This document shows positions 22,001-32,317 of a DNA stretch of 64,000 bases, piece after piece (position 1 is the stretch's first letter; each line of letters opens with the position of its first letter). The DNA is taken from positions 92,132,853 to 92,196,852 of the forward strand of contig OY744535.1 in the NCBI GenBank assembly GCA_963556195.1, given 5' to 3'. Position numbers and translations under genes: made by a program. Origin of the DNA: Sepiola atlantica. Lineage: Eukaryota > Mollusca > Cephalopoda > Sepiida > Sepiolidae. The notes below the pieces were generated by a model. It ran no database searches. It saw nothing but the letters and a program-made list of their open reading frames with translations, and was not told where the DNA came from.

Positions 22001-22076
22001 AGCTGACCAGTTACCGAGACGAAATCCATCTCGGGAAAGCCTGCCCCCAGCCAGATTCAAAGACTACATAATGTAA
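19041..22076 (+). CDS. Gypsy-2 Pol polyprotein (protease, RT, RNase H, integrase)
   Basis: This open frame of 1011 residues encodes the enzymes for reverse transcription and integration. Seen in order: aspartic protease VDTGASVN (residues about 10-17); reverse transcriptase with SDDII near 292, the variant of YxDD usual in Mag-like elements; RNase H with LVDASPVGLGA near 437 and TDHRPL near 505; an integrase zinc region from HQSHQG to CIPCQA (about 650-690); and a core with VDFAGPF, KSDNGPPF and GEVERF, giving the D-D-E triad. The frame opens a little before the first ATG, so the natural start may be as a Gag-Pol fusion. The stop lies 77 bp before the 3' LTR. All catalytic residues I can check are present. 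Confidence 0.92.
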   Translation: MNNSPVMFVVDTGASVNIIAGHVYDDLKHKPRINKTTTRIFAYRSKHAIPIRGFINACIKFRDKSCKAKIFVVDSENTSVGLQNLLSSNSAEALGMITFNFTFHVTVPIQDEFHALFDGKMGKISGVTIKLHIDSSVFPVTQRHRRIPFHVRKDVKTELKRLMETDVIEEVTGPTPWVSPIVVVPKKNGSVRICVDMRKANEAIQRIKHPMPTVDDLIADLNGCTVFSKLDLSNAYHQLELEEPSRYITTFATHEGLFRYKRLSFGVNASSELFQKAISDLLGDIPGVKNLSDDIIIYARDQSSHDISLRNTLKRLQEVGAKLNKEKCLFSVRKLTFFGHIFSENGVSPDPEKISAITKCKSPGNISEVRSFLGMTQYVARFIPHYATINEPLRRLTKKDTNWRWTEEEEAAANKLKEALTGAEVMAYFDPKKDTDILVDASPVGLGAVLTQDGRVLCYASRALTDVEQRYSQTEREMLAVVYAAEHYHLYLYGARFEITTDHRPLLGIVKSLKPTTTRMERWRLRLMPYQYNLVYRPGKDDKNPADYLSRHPQHIPSKDNVAEAYIRYIAKNIIPKSLTLEEVKQATEQDPQLQKVKGAVKDGRWNDPQLSSFSLLQGEISTHNGLVLRGHRLVIPSKLRKRSVDLAHQSHQGMVKTKQLIREKVWFPGIDRLVEETVHGCIPCQASDPRHMSREPIHSSPLPVAPWTEISVDFAGPFPSGDYALVIIDDYSRFPEVEVIPSIAAGTVIPRLNMIFARQGYPTILKSDNGPPFQGQDFKDLAAQAGFKHRRITPLWPEANGEVERFMRTLKKYILAATVEGHNWKTQLPHFLRQYRATPHTTTKISPFEACTGRKMNIGIPNGIESPVTGPTHKRIKENDSKGKEKMKGYADRKAKTTTLSLGDMVLVRQKRQNKLSTPYNPKPYTITKMKGSMITVQRGNHKMTRNSSLLKRIAPRNENRDSDSDWESEYNSHTSEDLEIPKTQIADQLPRRNPSRESLPPARFKDYIM

Positions 22077-22141
22077 AATAAATAAATAAATAAAAAGAAA
22101 AAATAAATAAATAAATAAAATAAGACAAGTTGTCCCACCAA

Positions 22142-22153
22142 GATGGGGAGGGA
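22142..22153 (+). promoter_or_regulatory. Gypsy-2 polypurine tract
   Basis: GATGGGGAGGGA abuts the 3' LTR and is the expected plus-strand primer. Confidence 0.75.
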
Positions 22154-22341
22154 TGTGATGTCCCCAATCAAAGGGACATAACTCTATGAGTTATCTACCC
22201 TTAGGTATGTGCGCTCTTCAATAAATATATGTTTGGACGGCAGTCTATCTGCGACCAAGCTGTTGTTAAACACATTACCTTCTGAGTTGTTGTTCTTTCA
22301 TATTGTTTGATACCCGCGAGACGGGAAGCCCCGACATTATA
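22154..22341 (+). repeat. Gypsy-2 3' LTR
   Basis: This is the second 188-bp copy, differing from 17677-17864 at about two sites (near 22273 and 22283). Confidence 0.93.
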
Positions 22342-23024
22342 GCTTCCAACGAGGTAAAGAGTCGTGTTGAAGATCGCATTAAGTCACACTTAATCGGACG
22401 TGTTTTTTTGTTTTCATATAAATAGTTTGTTTATTTTTACGTACGTGAAACTAATCCATGAACACGTGGTTCTCGCTACCGGCCGTAATAAGCTTGGCTC
22501 GTTGTTATTATTATCATTATTAGTTGTAGTAGTAGTTGTAGTAGTGATATTTGTTGTTTTTGTTGTAGAAGAAGAAGAAGAAGAAAGAAGAAGAAAGAAC
22601 TCTACCCCACAAATAAATATTCCATTAATTAAATAAAAAAGACACCGTAAAAAAACAAAACACGTAAGTTGGTTGTATTAAACAAAACTAAAAAAAAACT
22701 CGTAAAAAGTACGATAAAACATGCTTTCATTTATTATAAGTTGTTAGCTTCAAAAAAACGGTCGCTTAAACATTTTATTTCATTAAAGTCAGTAATGAAA
22801 TCATATTTTTAAGTGAGCCTTCGAAAGAAAAAAAGCTGAAAGAAATAATAAAAAAAAAAAGTTAGCACGTGGCGGATGTTCGACACGGCGAAGCTTCTTT
22901 CGTTTCGTTCCGTTCGATTTCGTTTTACAAAAACCATACTAAAATCACGCCTCTCACTTCATGGTCACTTTTCTGAAATAGATCCCCCCCCCCATTTTTC
23001 AATGGGAAAATATTTGAAATCAAT
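22342..23024. repeat. Last tandem-array unit segment
   Basis: This resumes the unit interrupted at 17676 and matches 6312-7000. Homology to the array stops at about 23024, which marks the array's right edge. Confidence 0.85.
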
Positions 23025-24145
<1,121 letters not shown>

Positions 24146-24173
24146 TTACGTCGGATTACCCTCATCCTTCCTT

Positions 24174-24177
<4 letters not shown>

Positions 24178-24228
<51 letters not shown>
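24178..24228. repeat. (TA)n microsatellite
   Basis: Pure TA tract. The following bases 24240-24310 repeat an arm of the 23815 foldback, with a 6-bp stem GTCTTT/AAAGAC next to GAAACG on the minus strand. Confidence 0.98.
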
Positions 24229-24230
<2 letters not shown>

Positions 24231-24506
24231 TTGAAAAAAGAAAGCTAAAAACTATGTTATTTATGTATTTATCAACGTTTCGTCTTTATTGAAAGACTTC
24301 CTCAGGATGAAGAAATAATGTAGAAAATCATACAGGATATTAATTTTAATTTGTCAGAAAGCGTCCAGACTTATAACGTTTTCACCAGTAGTCTGTCTCA
24401 TTCAAATAGCGCGAACGTGAATATATATAAGTAGATACGATATATTATGTGTTTATTTTCACTATTTATGTCAACATTGCTCAATACGTGACTAGAGCTA
24501 ACACAT

Positions 24507-25224
<718 letters not shown>

Positions 25225-25233
25225 ATGCGTATA

Positions 25234-25279
<46 letters not shown>
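25225..25279. repeat. (TA)n microsatellite
   Basis: TA tract closing the element at 24667-25224. Confidence 0.97.
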
Positions 25280-25283
<4 letters not shown>

Positions 25284-25628
25284 TCAATTACTAGCTCTGA
25301 ACGAAAAATTCAAAATAGCCTATTAGTGGGTTCCCCACGTGTGAGTTTGCTCTTTTCTTTGTTTTTTGTTTGGTTTCACCCAATAATGAACCACTGTATA
25401 GTGTAGGTTTTTTCAAGACACTTTAATCCAAGAACTTTTTGTGAATTTTTCTGATGATTTTGTAATGTTGCAGAGACGAAAAATGTTGTTTGGCACAAGA
25501 CAAATGAAACGGACTGTAGAAAATATATCTCACAGAAATGTTATGTTTTTTTGTAAATGTGAAACAATAAAAATAACAAAATAAAAACATGGTTATTTGA
25601 ATATAATATGAACATGACTCGTTGTACA
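25280..25628. other. AT-rich sequence, no gene seen
   Basis: No coding region, RNA gene or clear repeat is recognised; open frames are short and AT-biased. Confidence 0.5.
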
Positions 25629-25735
25629 TAAACATCAACATCGAGGGTTCGATCTCTGTGTAAGTTAGCCATGCTGATGACGGCTGTGAGCCAGAAACAC
25701 GTGTCCATGGATTACTTTTATGTACGTATAAAATT
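25629..25735 (+). mobile_element. tRNA-derived SINE (5'-truncated) with hammerhead
   Basis: A B-box (GGGTTCGATCT, 25645-25655) is followed by a hammerhead motif and a TTACTTTTATGTACGTA tail. The same body follows a fuller tRNA-like head at 25939. Confidence 0.75.
25669..25710 (+). ncRNA. Hammerhead ribozyme motif in a SINE
   Basis: Stem I CCATG/CATGG (5 bp); core CTGATGA (25674-25680); stem II GGCT/AGCC with a C-A mismatch at its base; GAAA; stem III ACA/TGT with loop CG; NUH is GTC ending at 25705. This is a type I layout with a very short stem III, as in Penelope-like elements and retrozymes. The C-A pair beside the core may weaken it. Confidence 0.75.
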
Positions 25736-25938
25736 AATATATATATATTAACGAAAAATACTGCTTTTAAAGTTTAGGAGGACTAATAATGCAGTTTTCT
25801 GCATCTTAATCACTTAAGAAGTGAAACAATTGAAATAATAGTAAGCTCAATAACAACGAGCTGAAAATCACCTATAAAAAATTATTACATAGAAATCATT
25901 ACATACTTGGGTGATAAAAATCGTACATATTTCTACAC

Positions 25939-26065
25939 AGAGCGTCTTGGCCCAGTGGTAGAACGCTGGCCTATAGACATCAACATCGAGGGTTCGATCT
26001 ATGTGTAAGTTAGCTATGCTGATGACGGCTGTTAGTCAGAAACACGTGTCCATGTATCGTACAAA

Positions 26066-26070
<5 letters not shown>
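25939..26070 (+). mobile_element. tRNA-derived SINE with hammerhead-like 3' body
   Basis: A-box-like CCAGTGGTAGAACGCTGG (about 25952) and B-box GGGTTCGATCT (25990-26000) give an internal RNA polymerase III promoter. The body matches 25629-25735. It ends in (TA)n. Confidence 0.78.
26014..26055 (+). ncRNA. Hammerhead ribozyme motif in a SINE (diverged)
   Basis: CTGATGA at 26019-26025, stem II GGCT/AGTC with wobble pairing, GAAAC, and stem III ending in GTC. Stem I CTATG/CATGT is partly paired. Likely a weakened copy of the 25669 motif. Confidence 0.6.

Positions 26071-26144
<74 letters not shown>
26070..26144. repeat. (TA)n microsatellite
   Basis: TA tract directly after the SINE tail. Confidence 0.98.
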
Positions 26145-26153
<9 letters not shown>

Positions 26154-26229
26154 ATACATATATATATATATCCATATCCGGTTTTGTAAATTATGTCTGT
26201 ATGTTTCCTATCCAAATCAAATCTCAATC

Positions 26230-26754
26230 TACAAATAAAAAGATGCACGGTAATAAAAAATGTAGATAAACAATATGCGAGTCATATAAATCACAAAACT
26301 CATATATTTGTAAAGTTAATTTAAAAAAAAATGGTGACATTCAAGCAATAAAAAGTGACCGTAGTAATTAACTTAGCAAATCGAGGCACATTTGAAGGTC
26401 ACCTTTTGTTTGTTTGCGATGAGATTTTTTAAAATTTTTGGTGAGGTGTGAACCATAATACTATCCACACTTTAAACACACAGTTTCCTCTCCCTCCTCT
26501 TTTCCTAGCCTCTCCAAATCCATGCCACACCTCACCACAACAAAACTCTCACCCCCTTTAACGTCTCCCACCCTAAGGCCATTTCAATTATATTCTCACG
26601 CCCGTCCCCATTTCATAGCTGTCTCAATCTTGTCCACTTAAAGTTTTTCATATTCATTTGAATCTTTCTCGACCATTGACTCTCACATTGGGACTCTCTG
26701 GGTTTCATAGTAGCTATATACACAATCATCTTTTGGTTTTTCCTTTTTCATTTC

Positions 26755-26757
<3 letters not shown>
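26230..26757. other. Intergenic sequence, no gene seen
   Basis: Includes a C-rich, T-rich stretch (26480-26700) without a long open frame. The last 40 bp (ATCATCTTTTGGTTTTTCC) repeat part of the 24046-24145 foldback arm. Confidence 0.5.

Positions 26758-26796
<39 letters not shown>
26758..26796. repeat. (TA)n microsatellite
   Basis: TA tract bordering the foldback at 26797-27018. Confidence 0.97.
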
Positions 26797-26799
<3 letters not shown>

Positions 26800-27018
26800 A
26801 ATTATATTTACACAGATATGTACAAAATCTGCGACACTGGCATGTCGATGTTATCGATCAACAGTTACTATAAACTGGTTCTCTCCAAATATGATCTGAG
26901 GTTAAGATCGGATTCTAACTCTGCCTGATGAGATCTCAGTTTATAGTAACTGTTGATCGATAACATCGACATGCCAGTGTCGCAGATTTTGTACATGTCT
27001 GTGTAAATAAAATTATCA
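26797..27018. repeat. Foldback element
   Basis: Arms 26797-26876 and 26938-27018 are almost perfect inverted copies of about 80 bp around a 61-bp loop. One arm plus loop recurs at 37900-38020. No open frame. Confidence 0.9.
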
Positions 27019-27118
27019 TATATAAAGCTCTATTTTGATATTGAGCACTTTTTATAAACCCGGTTAAAATTCTCTGGATTACCACTCTGTGGATATTTTT
27101 CACCTGGATTATTACCAT

Positions 27119-27121
<3 letters not shown>

Positions 27122-27203
<82 letters not shown>
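27122..27203. repeat. (TA)n microsatellite
   Basis: TA tract between the foldback and the hammerhead-bearing stretch at 27226-27560. Confidence 0.98.
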
Positions 27204-27206
<3 letters not shown>

Positions 27207-27498
27207 ACAAATTGAAAGTAGGGCACTATTGGAGAGATTTGAAATGGACATTCACCTGAAACCCCAGTGCAATAATCCGACTCAGATATTTATAGTCGCC
27301 GCTTTCATTGTAAATATCACTTAATTTCTCGGTAATCACGTGACAATCTCTCGTGGCCGCAAGGACTAAATGAACGCTTACAGATTCATGATGTGACACT
27401 CCCTCGTGGACTAATGGGACTAGGTGAACGCCTACAGGTTCAAGATGTATCTGTGAACGGGGTTCGCGCCCTATGACCATCTGAGATTGTTATTTCCC

Positions 27499-27542
27499 TT
27501 GCGCTGATGAGAGCCGTAAGCTCGAAACGACGTTGTACGTAG
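27499..27542 (+). ncRNA. Hammerhead ribozyme (type I), intact core
   Basis: Stem I TTGCG/CGTAG (5 bp including wobbles); CTGATGA at 27504-27510; stem II GAGC/GCTC around CGTAA, with a proper G-C pair at the core; GAAA at 27524-27527; stem III ACGA/TTGT (one G-U) closing on CG; NUH is GTA with predicted cleavage after 27537. All conserved core residues are present. It lies 35 bp upstream of a (TA)n tract. Of the candidates on the plus strand this is the most complete. Confidence 0.83.
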
Positions 27543-27568
27543 ATAAAATGTTTAAAAGAAATCAATAT

Positions 27569-27575
<7 letters not shown>

Positions 27576-27614
<39 letters not shown>

Positions 27615-27638
27615 TTCCGGCTATATTACAAAAAGGTG

Positions 27639-27704
<66 letters not shown>
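27576..27704. repeat. Paired (TA)n tracts with an inverted spacer
   Basis: TA at 27576-27611 and 27641-27704. The spacer (GGCTATATTACAAAAAGGTG) is the inverse of 27728-27748. Confidence 0.9.
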
Positions 27705-27709
<5 letters not shown>

Positions 27710-27819
27710 CATATGTATATATAACACTTTTTTTGTAATATAGCAGGAAAAATCCAAGCAGAGTGCTCGATTAATTGATTAATTAAAGATAAAGAGCGTA
27801 ATATTTATTTATTTCGGTA

Positions 27820-27982
27820 CAGAAAAATTAGTACAACATTCGTACCGTCGGTTTCAAGCACAGAAGGACTTAGCCACCCGGCTCTCTTCAGCTCCTGTTG
27901 ACAACAAAAGCCGAAGAGAGCCGGATGGCTAAGTCCTTCTGTGCTTGAAACCGACGGTACGAATGTTGTACTTATTTTTCTG
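27820..27982. repeat. Foldback element
   Basis: Arms 27820-27889 and 27913-27982 are inverted copies of about 70 bp with few mismatches and a 23-bp loop. (TA)n lies on both sides (27641-27704, 27988-28057). Confidence 0.92.
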
Positions 27983-27984
27983 AA

Positions 27985-27987
<3 letters not shown>

Positions 27988-28057
<70 letters not shown>
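27988..28057. repeat. (TA)n microsatellite
   Basis: TA tract between two foldback-type repeats. Confidence 0.98.
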
Positions 28058-28063
<6 letters not shown>

Positions 28064-28455
28064 ATAAAATGAAGTAATAAAATAAGATGTCAATCAAATT
28101 TTATTGGAATTCAAAGTTCAAGCAAAGTATCGTTAAGTCCTTAGCTCATGAGTTTTCAAAGATAATTCTTCTCTTCAGATGACCATTACTGCAGTTATAC
28201 TACTACACGTAATAAAATTACGCTTTGAAAATATATAAAATTATATACACAAATACATAAAAATACATAACATCAAACATATCAACCCAAAAACATACTT
28301 TTTGTTGAATCCATACAGTCCATCCAGGTCATACAAATTGAAAAGCATAATCAGGAAAGACATTACTCCAAGTTACAAACAGCAGCCCATATACGTGAAA
28401 TACGTTTCAGTAATTATAAGATATTAGTTGACGCTTATATCTTTTGTTGGATTGC

Positions 28456-28460
<5 letters not shown>
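28058..28460. repeat. Copy of the 28516 arm with a decayed hammerhead
   Basis: 28058-28130 matches the arm at 28516-28582. On the minus strand around 28133-28190 a CTGAAGA, an AAGA/TCTT stem and GAAAAC follow the layout of the 53695 hammerhead, but stem I is largely unpaired. The sequence before the next TA tract (28417-28460) recurs at 28725-28769. Confidence 0.65.

Positions 28461-28516
<56 letters not shown>
28461..28516. repeat. (TA)n microsatellite
   Basis: TA tract bordering the foldback at 28516-28667. Confidence 0.97.
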
Positions 28517-28522
<6 letters not shown>

Positions 28523-28667
28523 ATAAAATGAAGTAATAAAATAAGGTGTCAATCAAATTTTATTAGAATTCAAAGTTCATGCAAAGCATCCTTGAGTCCT
28601 GCATGAACTTTGAATTCTAATAAAATTTGATTGACACCTTATTTTATTACTTCATTTTATATTATAA
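28516..28667. repeat. Foldback element
   Basis: Arms 28516-28582 and 28601-28667 are nearly perfect inverted copies (about 67 bp) around an 18-bp loop. Confidence 0.93.
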
Positions 28668-28766
28668 TATTAATGCTCTATCCAGTATATTGAGCTTCAG
28701 TTTTTTATCCGGATGTTTCACTAATTATAAGATATTAGTTGACGCTTATATCTTTTGTTGGATTGC

Positions 28767-28769
<3 letters not shown>

Positions 28770-28843
<74 letters not shown>
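28770..28843. repeat. (TA)n microsatellite
   Basis: TA tract. Confidence 0.98.
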
Positions 28844-28845
<2 letters not shown>

Positions 28846-28849
28846 AATA

Positions 28850-29284
28850 CTGACCCAACGGGTCACGAATGATCTAGTATTAAATTGAACTTTTCTTCGT
28901 ATCTTGACGCGTTCACAATTCAGAATAAGGTTAAACAGGCAATAAAGGAAGACGTAGAATATTATTACATAAATAATAAGATAATTCACAATACTTTTAA
29001 TAATACTAATCTTAGAACATATATAATCATAATACTAATCTAATTATCTAAATAAATATGTGTACAATATATAATTAATGTATATATATATTATAAAACA
29101 ATATATTTTATAACGAAATTAAATATATAAACGTAAACGTGTCTTTCAATCGTAGGCTTGTCCCTTTTTTTCTGAGATTCTCATGGATGGCTCTGCTCTT
29201 GATGAGATATCAACTTTGAAACTTCTTGGTCTTTCTCTATCATCAAATGGCCAGAGTGCTCACCTCTCGAGCGCTGGCTCATCT
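28850..29284. other. AT-rich sequence, no gene seen
   Basis: No gene recognised. The last part (29230-29284) leads into the truncated copy of the U2-derived repeat. Confidence 0.5.
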
Positions 29285-29340
29285 AATCCCACTTTCCCGA
29301 CCTTGTGTCACATCTTACCTTGTGGGAGGTAGATAAATAA
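29285..29340 (+). repeat. Truncated 3' tail of a U2-derived repeat unit
   Basis: CCCACTTTCCCGACC, TCACATCTTAC and TTGTGGGAG recur at 29591-29642 as the tail of the next unit. Only the end of this upstream unit remains, so the two form a head-to-tail dimer. Confidence 0.8.
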
Positions 29341-29642
29341 AGCAGCTTGGCCTTTTGGCTAAGATCAAAGTGTAGTATCTGTTCCGATGGATACTGCACG
29401 CCATACTGGTGTTGTCTTGGCCTTCGGGTCTTGATTTACGCCGGTCTATGGGTCTGTCTTGTGCAGTTCTAGGAGGTCCACCCTCCCAGACTTTGCCTCC
29501 CCTCTTTGGGGAGGAGTACGTTTATTGCTTACTGCCTGAGACGCCCCTACCGGGGAATGCCGACGGGGCTGCCCAGGCAATTTTAAAACCCCACTTTCCC
29601 GACCCGACCTTGGGTCACATCTTACTTGTGGGAGTAAGATAA
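29341..29642 (+). repeat. U2 snRNA-derived repeat / retropseudogene
   Basis: 29348-29385 matches the 5' part of spliceosomal U2 snRNA: GGCCTTTTGGCTAAGATCAA and GTGTAGTATCTGTTC, which includes the branch-point-pairing GTAGTA, with one inserted A. Beyond about 65 bp the sequence leaves U2 and continues as an unrelated GC-rich body with internal hairpins (CTCCCCTCTTTGGGGAG near 29498). A duplicated tail precedes it. This fits a SINE-like family with a U2 head rather than a working U2 gene; I see no Sm site or U2 3' stem-loops. Confidence 0.78.
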
Positions 29643-29644
29643 AA

Positions 29645-30240
29645 ACTGGCCTTGTGTCTAACTCCTGGAGAGGAGTAAATCAATACTTGCAGGTGCTCCT
29701 TCTTTGTTTTATTTCTGTTTTGAATCTTCAGTTTTACTTTTCTCCCGACTTCATCCTTCATTTTCAATATGAACACTTAACGGAAAGAACAGACTTTTCC
29801 GCTTGAAGAGATCTTAGTTTTTAAGTTCAGATCCAATTTTCTTTCTGCTTCTCGTAAAGTCGGTTCTCTCTATTGCCTCAAACACTTTCTCATATCTGAG
29901 GCTATTCTATATTTCTAAAAATCTACTATCAGACCATTTATAGAGAAATTAATACTAGTTGACCTACACTCTTTTTAGAAATGCAAGGCCTCTATAATCT
30001 AACAAGTGGCTGTCGTTGCTACTTCTTTCTCGCTAAACCTGATTTTGATTTTAAAATTTGTTTTAGTTACAATGTTGTTTGATGAAAGTGGCCGTCGTTG
30101 CTGCTTCTTTCTCGCTGTCTTCTAAATTTTCTTCGTAGAATATTCGATATTACTTGAAAGAACTAAAAATGCCAGCGCCATATAACCCTACCGGTTTAAT
30201 ATAATGCAAATCTCCGAATCTTCGAATCTTATCAGAATCT
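29645..30240. other. Intergenic sequence, no gene seen
   Basis: An imperfect duplication around TGGCTGTCGTTGCTACTTCTTTCTCGC (30005 and 30088) is present. Nothing coding is recognised. Confidence 0.5.
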
Positions 30241-30580
30241 CATAGATTAAGAAGCCATTTTGTTTTTGATTTCGTCTGCCTTTCTATCTTTTATTGATGG
30301 ATATTCTCAACGGGAATGCGATAATAATTGAGAGGTTTTAATACTATTTCGGAAGTTTATTTTTGCCTCAGGATGAATTAATGAGGTCTATCTAATACAA
30401 AGTTGAATGACATTTTTACGTAAAACAATATAAGCTTACGTTGGCATTAGATACCATTTATACCTAGACTCATATTGAAATAAATGTTTTTCAAGAGAAA
30501 CATTATCTTTTCGGCGCTCTTTACTTATAAGTAAAGAGCGCCAAGCAAATATAAAACGACATTGCTGCACTTGCAATATT
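30241..30580. repeat. Dispersed repeat, copy 1 (single 28-bp unit)
   Basis: This resembles 40866-41040 plus 42386-42525 (shared GAAGCCATTTTGTTTT, ATAATTGA-AGGTTTTAATACTA, TTCAGGATGAA, TTTTTCAAGAGAAA). Here the 28-bp element that forms a long array at 41042 occurs once (30399-30426). A perfect 30-bp palindrome lies at 30513-30542. Confidence 0.75.
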
Positions 30581-30592
30581 TAGATGCGATTG

Positions 30593-31045
30593 TGTAAGGG
30601 TTAGGGTTAGGTTTTGGGGTTAAGGTTAGGGGTTAGGATTAGGGTTAGGGTAAAGTTTAGGAGTTAAGGTTAGGGTAAGGGCTTAGGGTTAATGTTAGGG
30701 GTTAGGGTTAGGGGTTGAAGTTAGGGGTTAGGATATTAGGGTTAGGGTTAGTATAACGGTTTAATGTTATGGGTTAGGGTTGGGGTTAAGGGTTAGGGTT
30801 AGGATTATGGGTTAGGATTAAGGTTAGGGGTTATGGTTAGGGTTAGGTTTAAGGTTAGGGTTTGAATTTAATGTTAAGGGTTAGGGTTTGGGTTGGGGTG
30901 AAGGTTAGGGATTAGGGTTAAGGTTAGGGGTTAGGGTTAGGGTTAGGGATTAGGATTAAATGTAGTGTTAGGGTTAGGGGGTGAAGGTTAGGGTAAGGGT
31001 AAGAGTAATAGGTTAGCGGTTAGTGTTAGAGTTAGGAAGTACGTG
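30593..31045. repeat. Degenerate telomere-like (TTAGGG)n array
   Basis: Many TTAGGG units are mixed with GGTTAGGGG, TTAAGG and similar variants. TTAGGG is the ancestral metazoan telomere repeat; the degeneration suggests an old interstitial array. Confidence 0.9.
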
Positions 31046-31216
31046 CTAAGATATGACGAGAATTTACTAAGGTTGTATATATAAAAATAATGTTCATTGT
31101 TGAATGACATTCTTAGATGAAACTTTTTAAATTCTTTTTATTCCAGAATTATCAATTGCAGCCCCTATAATTACACGATAAATCAGTACGTCGAAATATT
31201 AGATCCATTTTTCATC

Positions 31217-31217
<1 letters not shown>

Positions 31218-31280
<63 letters not shown>
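31218..31280. repeat. (TA)n microsatellite
   Basis: TA tract with one TTTA interruption. Confidence 0.97.
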
Positions 31281-31285
<5 letters not shown>

Positions 31286-31485
31286 TGTCAAAGGGATATT
31301 AATTTGCAGGTAAAAGTTCAAGACAGGTATATTAAGACAATAAACAATTGTTTTTCTTTTTTCCTTTTAAAATCTCTGCCATTAATCCAATTAATAAAAA
31401 TAATACACACAAAATATATGGTCGTGTCAACACTATTGAGCTGCTACCTAAACGTTTGTGTGAACTTAAGAATTTACATTTATGA

Positions 31486-31489
<4 letters not shown>

Positions 31490-31569
<80 letters not shown>
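31490..31569. repeat. (TA)n microsatellite
   Basis: TA tract. Confidence 0.98.
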
Positions 31570-31571
<2 letters not shown>

Positions 31572-31639
31572 TAATATTTATGAATAAATATTAATTATTT
31601 ATTACATACAGATATTGATGTTTCATGCTTACGCAATCT

Positions 31640-32160
31640 TCAGTGCACGAAGCTAATTCCCGACGGTCTGATTACAAATTGCCACTGATTCGCAGTCAAT
31701 TTTTTTAGCTTAGAAGTTAGGAGGAATTTAACTTTGTAAATGCATCTTTTTGTGTGACTGTAGAGACCAATTCTTGATTTGCATGATCGACTACAGCCAT
31801 GACATACGAAAAATGTTGTGTAATGTGTCACATCGGCTTGTTGGTCGCTCTTCTCCTAGCTCTCTTCGCAGCGTTTTGATCGGGGAGAGTCTTCTCACTG
31901 ATGATCATCCCCTGGCGTATCTGTTTCCTACAGGCAGGTCTGTCAGCTGCAGAGGCTTCCCATGTATTAATGTCAATTGAGCAAGCCTTCACATCTTGCT
32001 TGCAGACATCCTTGAAGCGGAGATGTGGACGACCCCCTTTTTTATCCTGAGGCAAGCACGCATTAAATAAGATCCTTAGGGATGCGCCCATCATCCATCC
32101 TGCGCACATGGCCCAGCTAGAGAAGACGTCGCCCACGCAGTAGGGAATAGATGGATTCAA
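31640..32160 (-). pseudogene. LINE ORF2 C-terminal fragment with zinc-finger tail
   Basis: The reverse strand encodes GRPHLRFKDVCKQDVKA followed by a tryptophan-containing, Arg/Lys-rich segment (31828-32160). After a frame change it gives CHGCSRSCKSRIGLYSH (31750-31810), a C2-type zinc finger. This order is usual at the ends of non-LTR retrotransposon ORF2 proteins. There is no reverse transcriptase core here; it is a 5'-truncated, frameshifted tail. Confidence 0.78.
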
Positions 32161-32228
32161 TACCTGCTCTCTCTCCCTCTCTCTCTCTCCATCTCCCTCT
32201 CTCTCTATCTCCCTCTCTCTCTCTCCCT

Positions 32229-32315
<87 letters not shown>
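32160..32315. repeat. (CT)n-(TA)n compound microsatellite
   Basis: CT/CCCT runs (32160-32276) pass directly into TA (32277-32315). Confidence 0.97.

Positions 32316-32317
<2 letters not shown>

Larger units (their letters stand above)
17677..22341 (+). mobile_element. Gypsy LTR retrotransposon (Gypsy-2), gag broken
   Basis: LTRs at 17677-17864 and 22154-22341 (188 bp each, about two differences) flank gag and pol on the plus strand. A 5-bp target duplication GCTTC lies at 17672-17676 and 22342-22346; the uninterrupted unit has one copy in CGCTTCCAACG. Primer site, polypurine tract and domain order all fit a Ty3/Gypsy element resembling the Mag/K02A2.6 type. Confidence 0.94.

Noticed and set aside
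29341..29642. Functional U2 snRNA gene
   Set aside because: Similarity ends after about 65 bp and the Sm site and 3' stem-loops are not seen.
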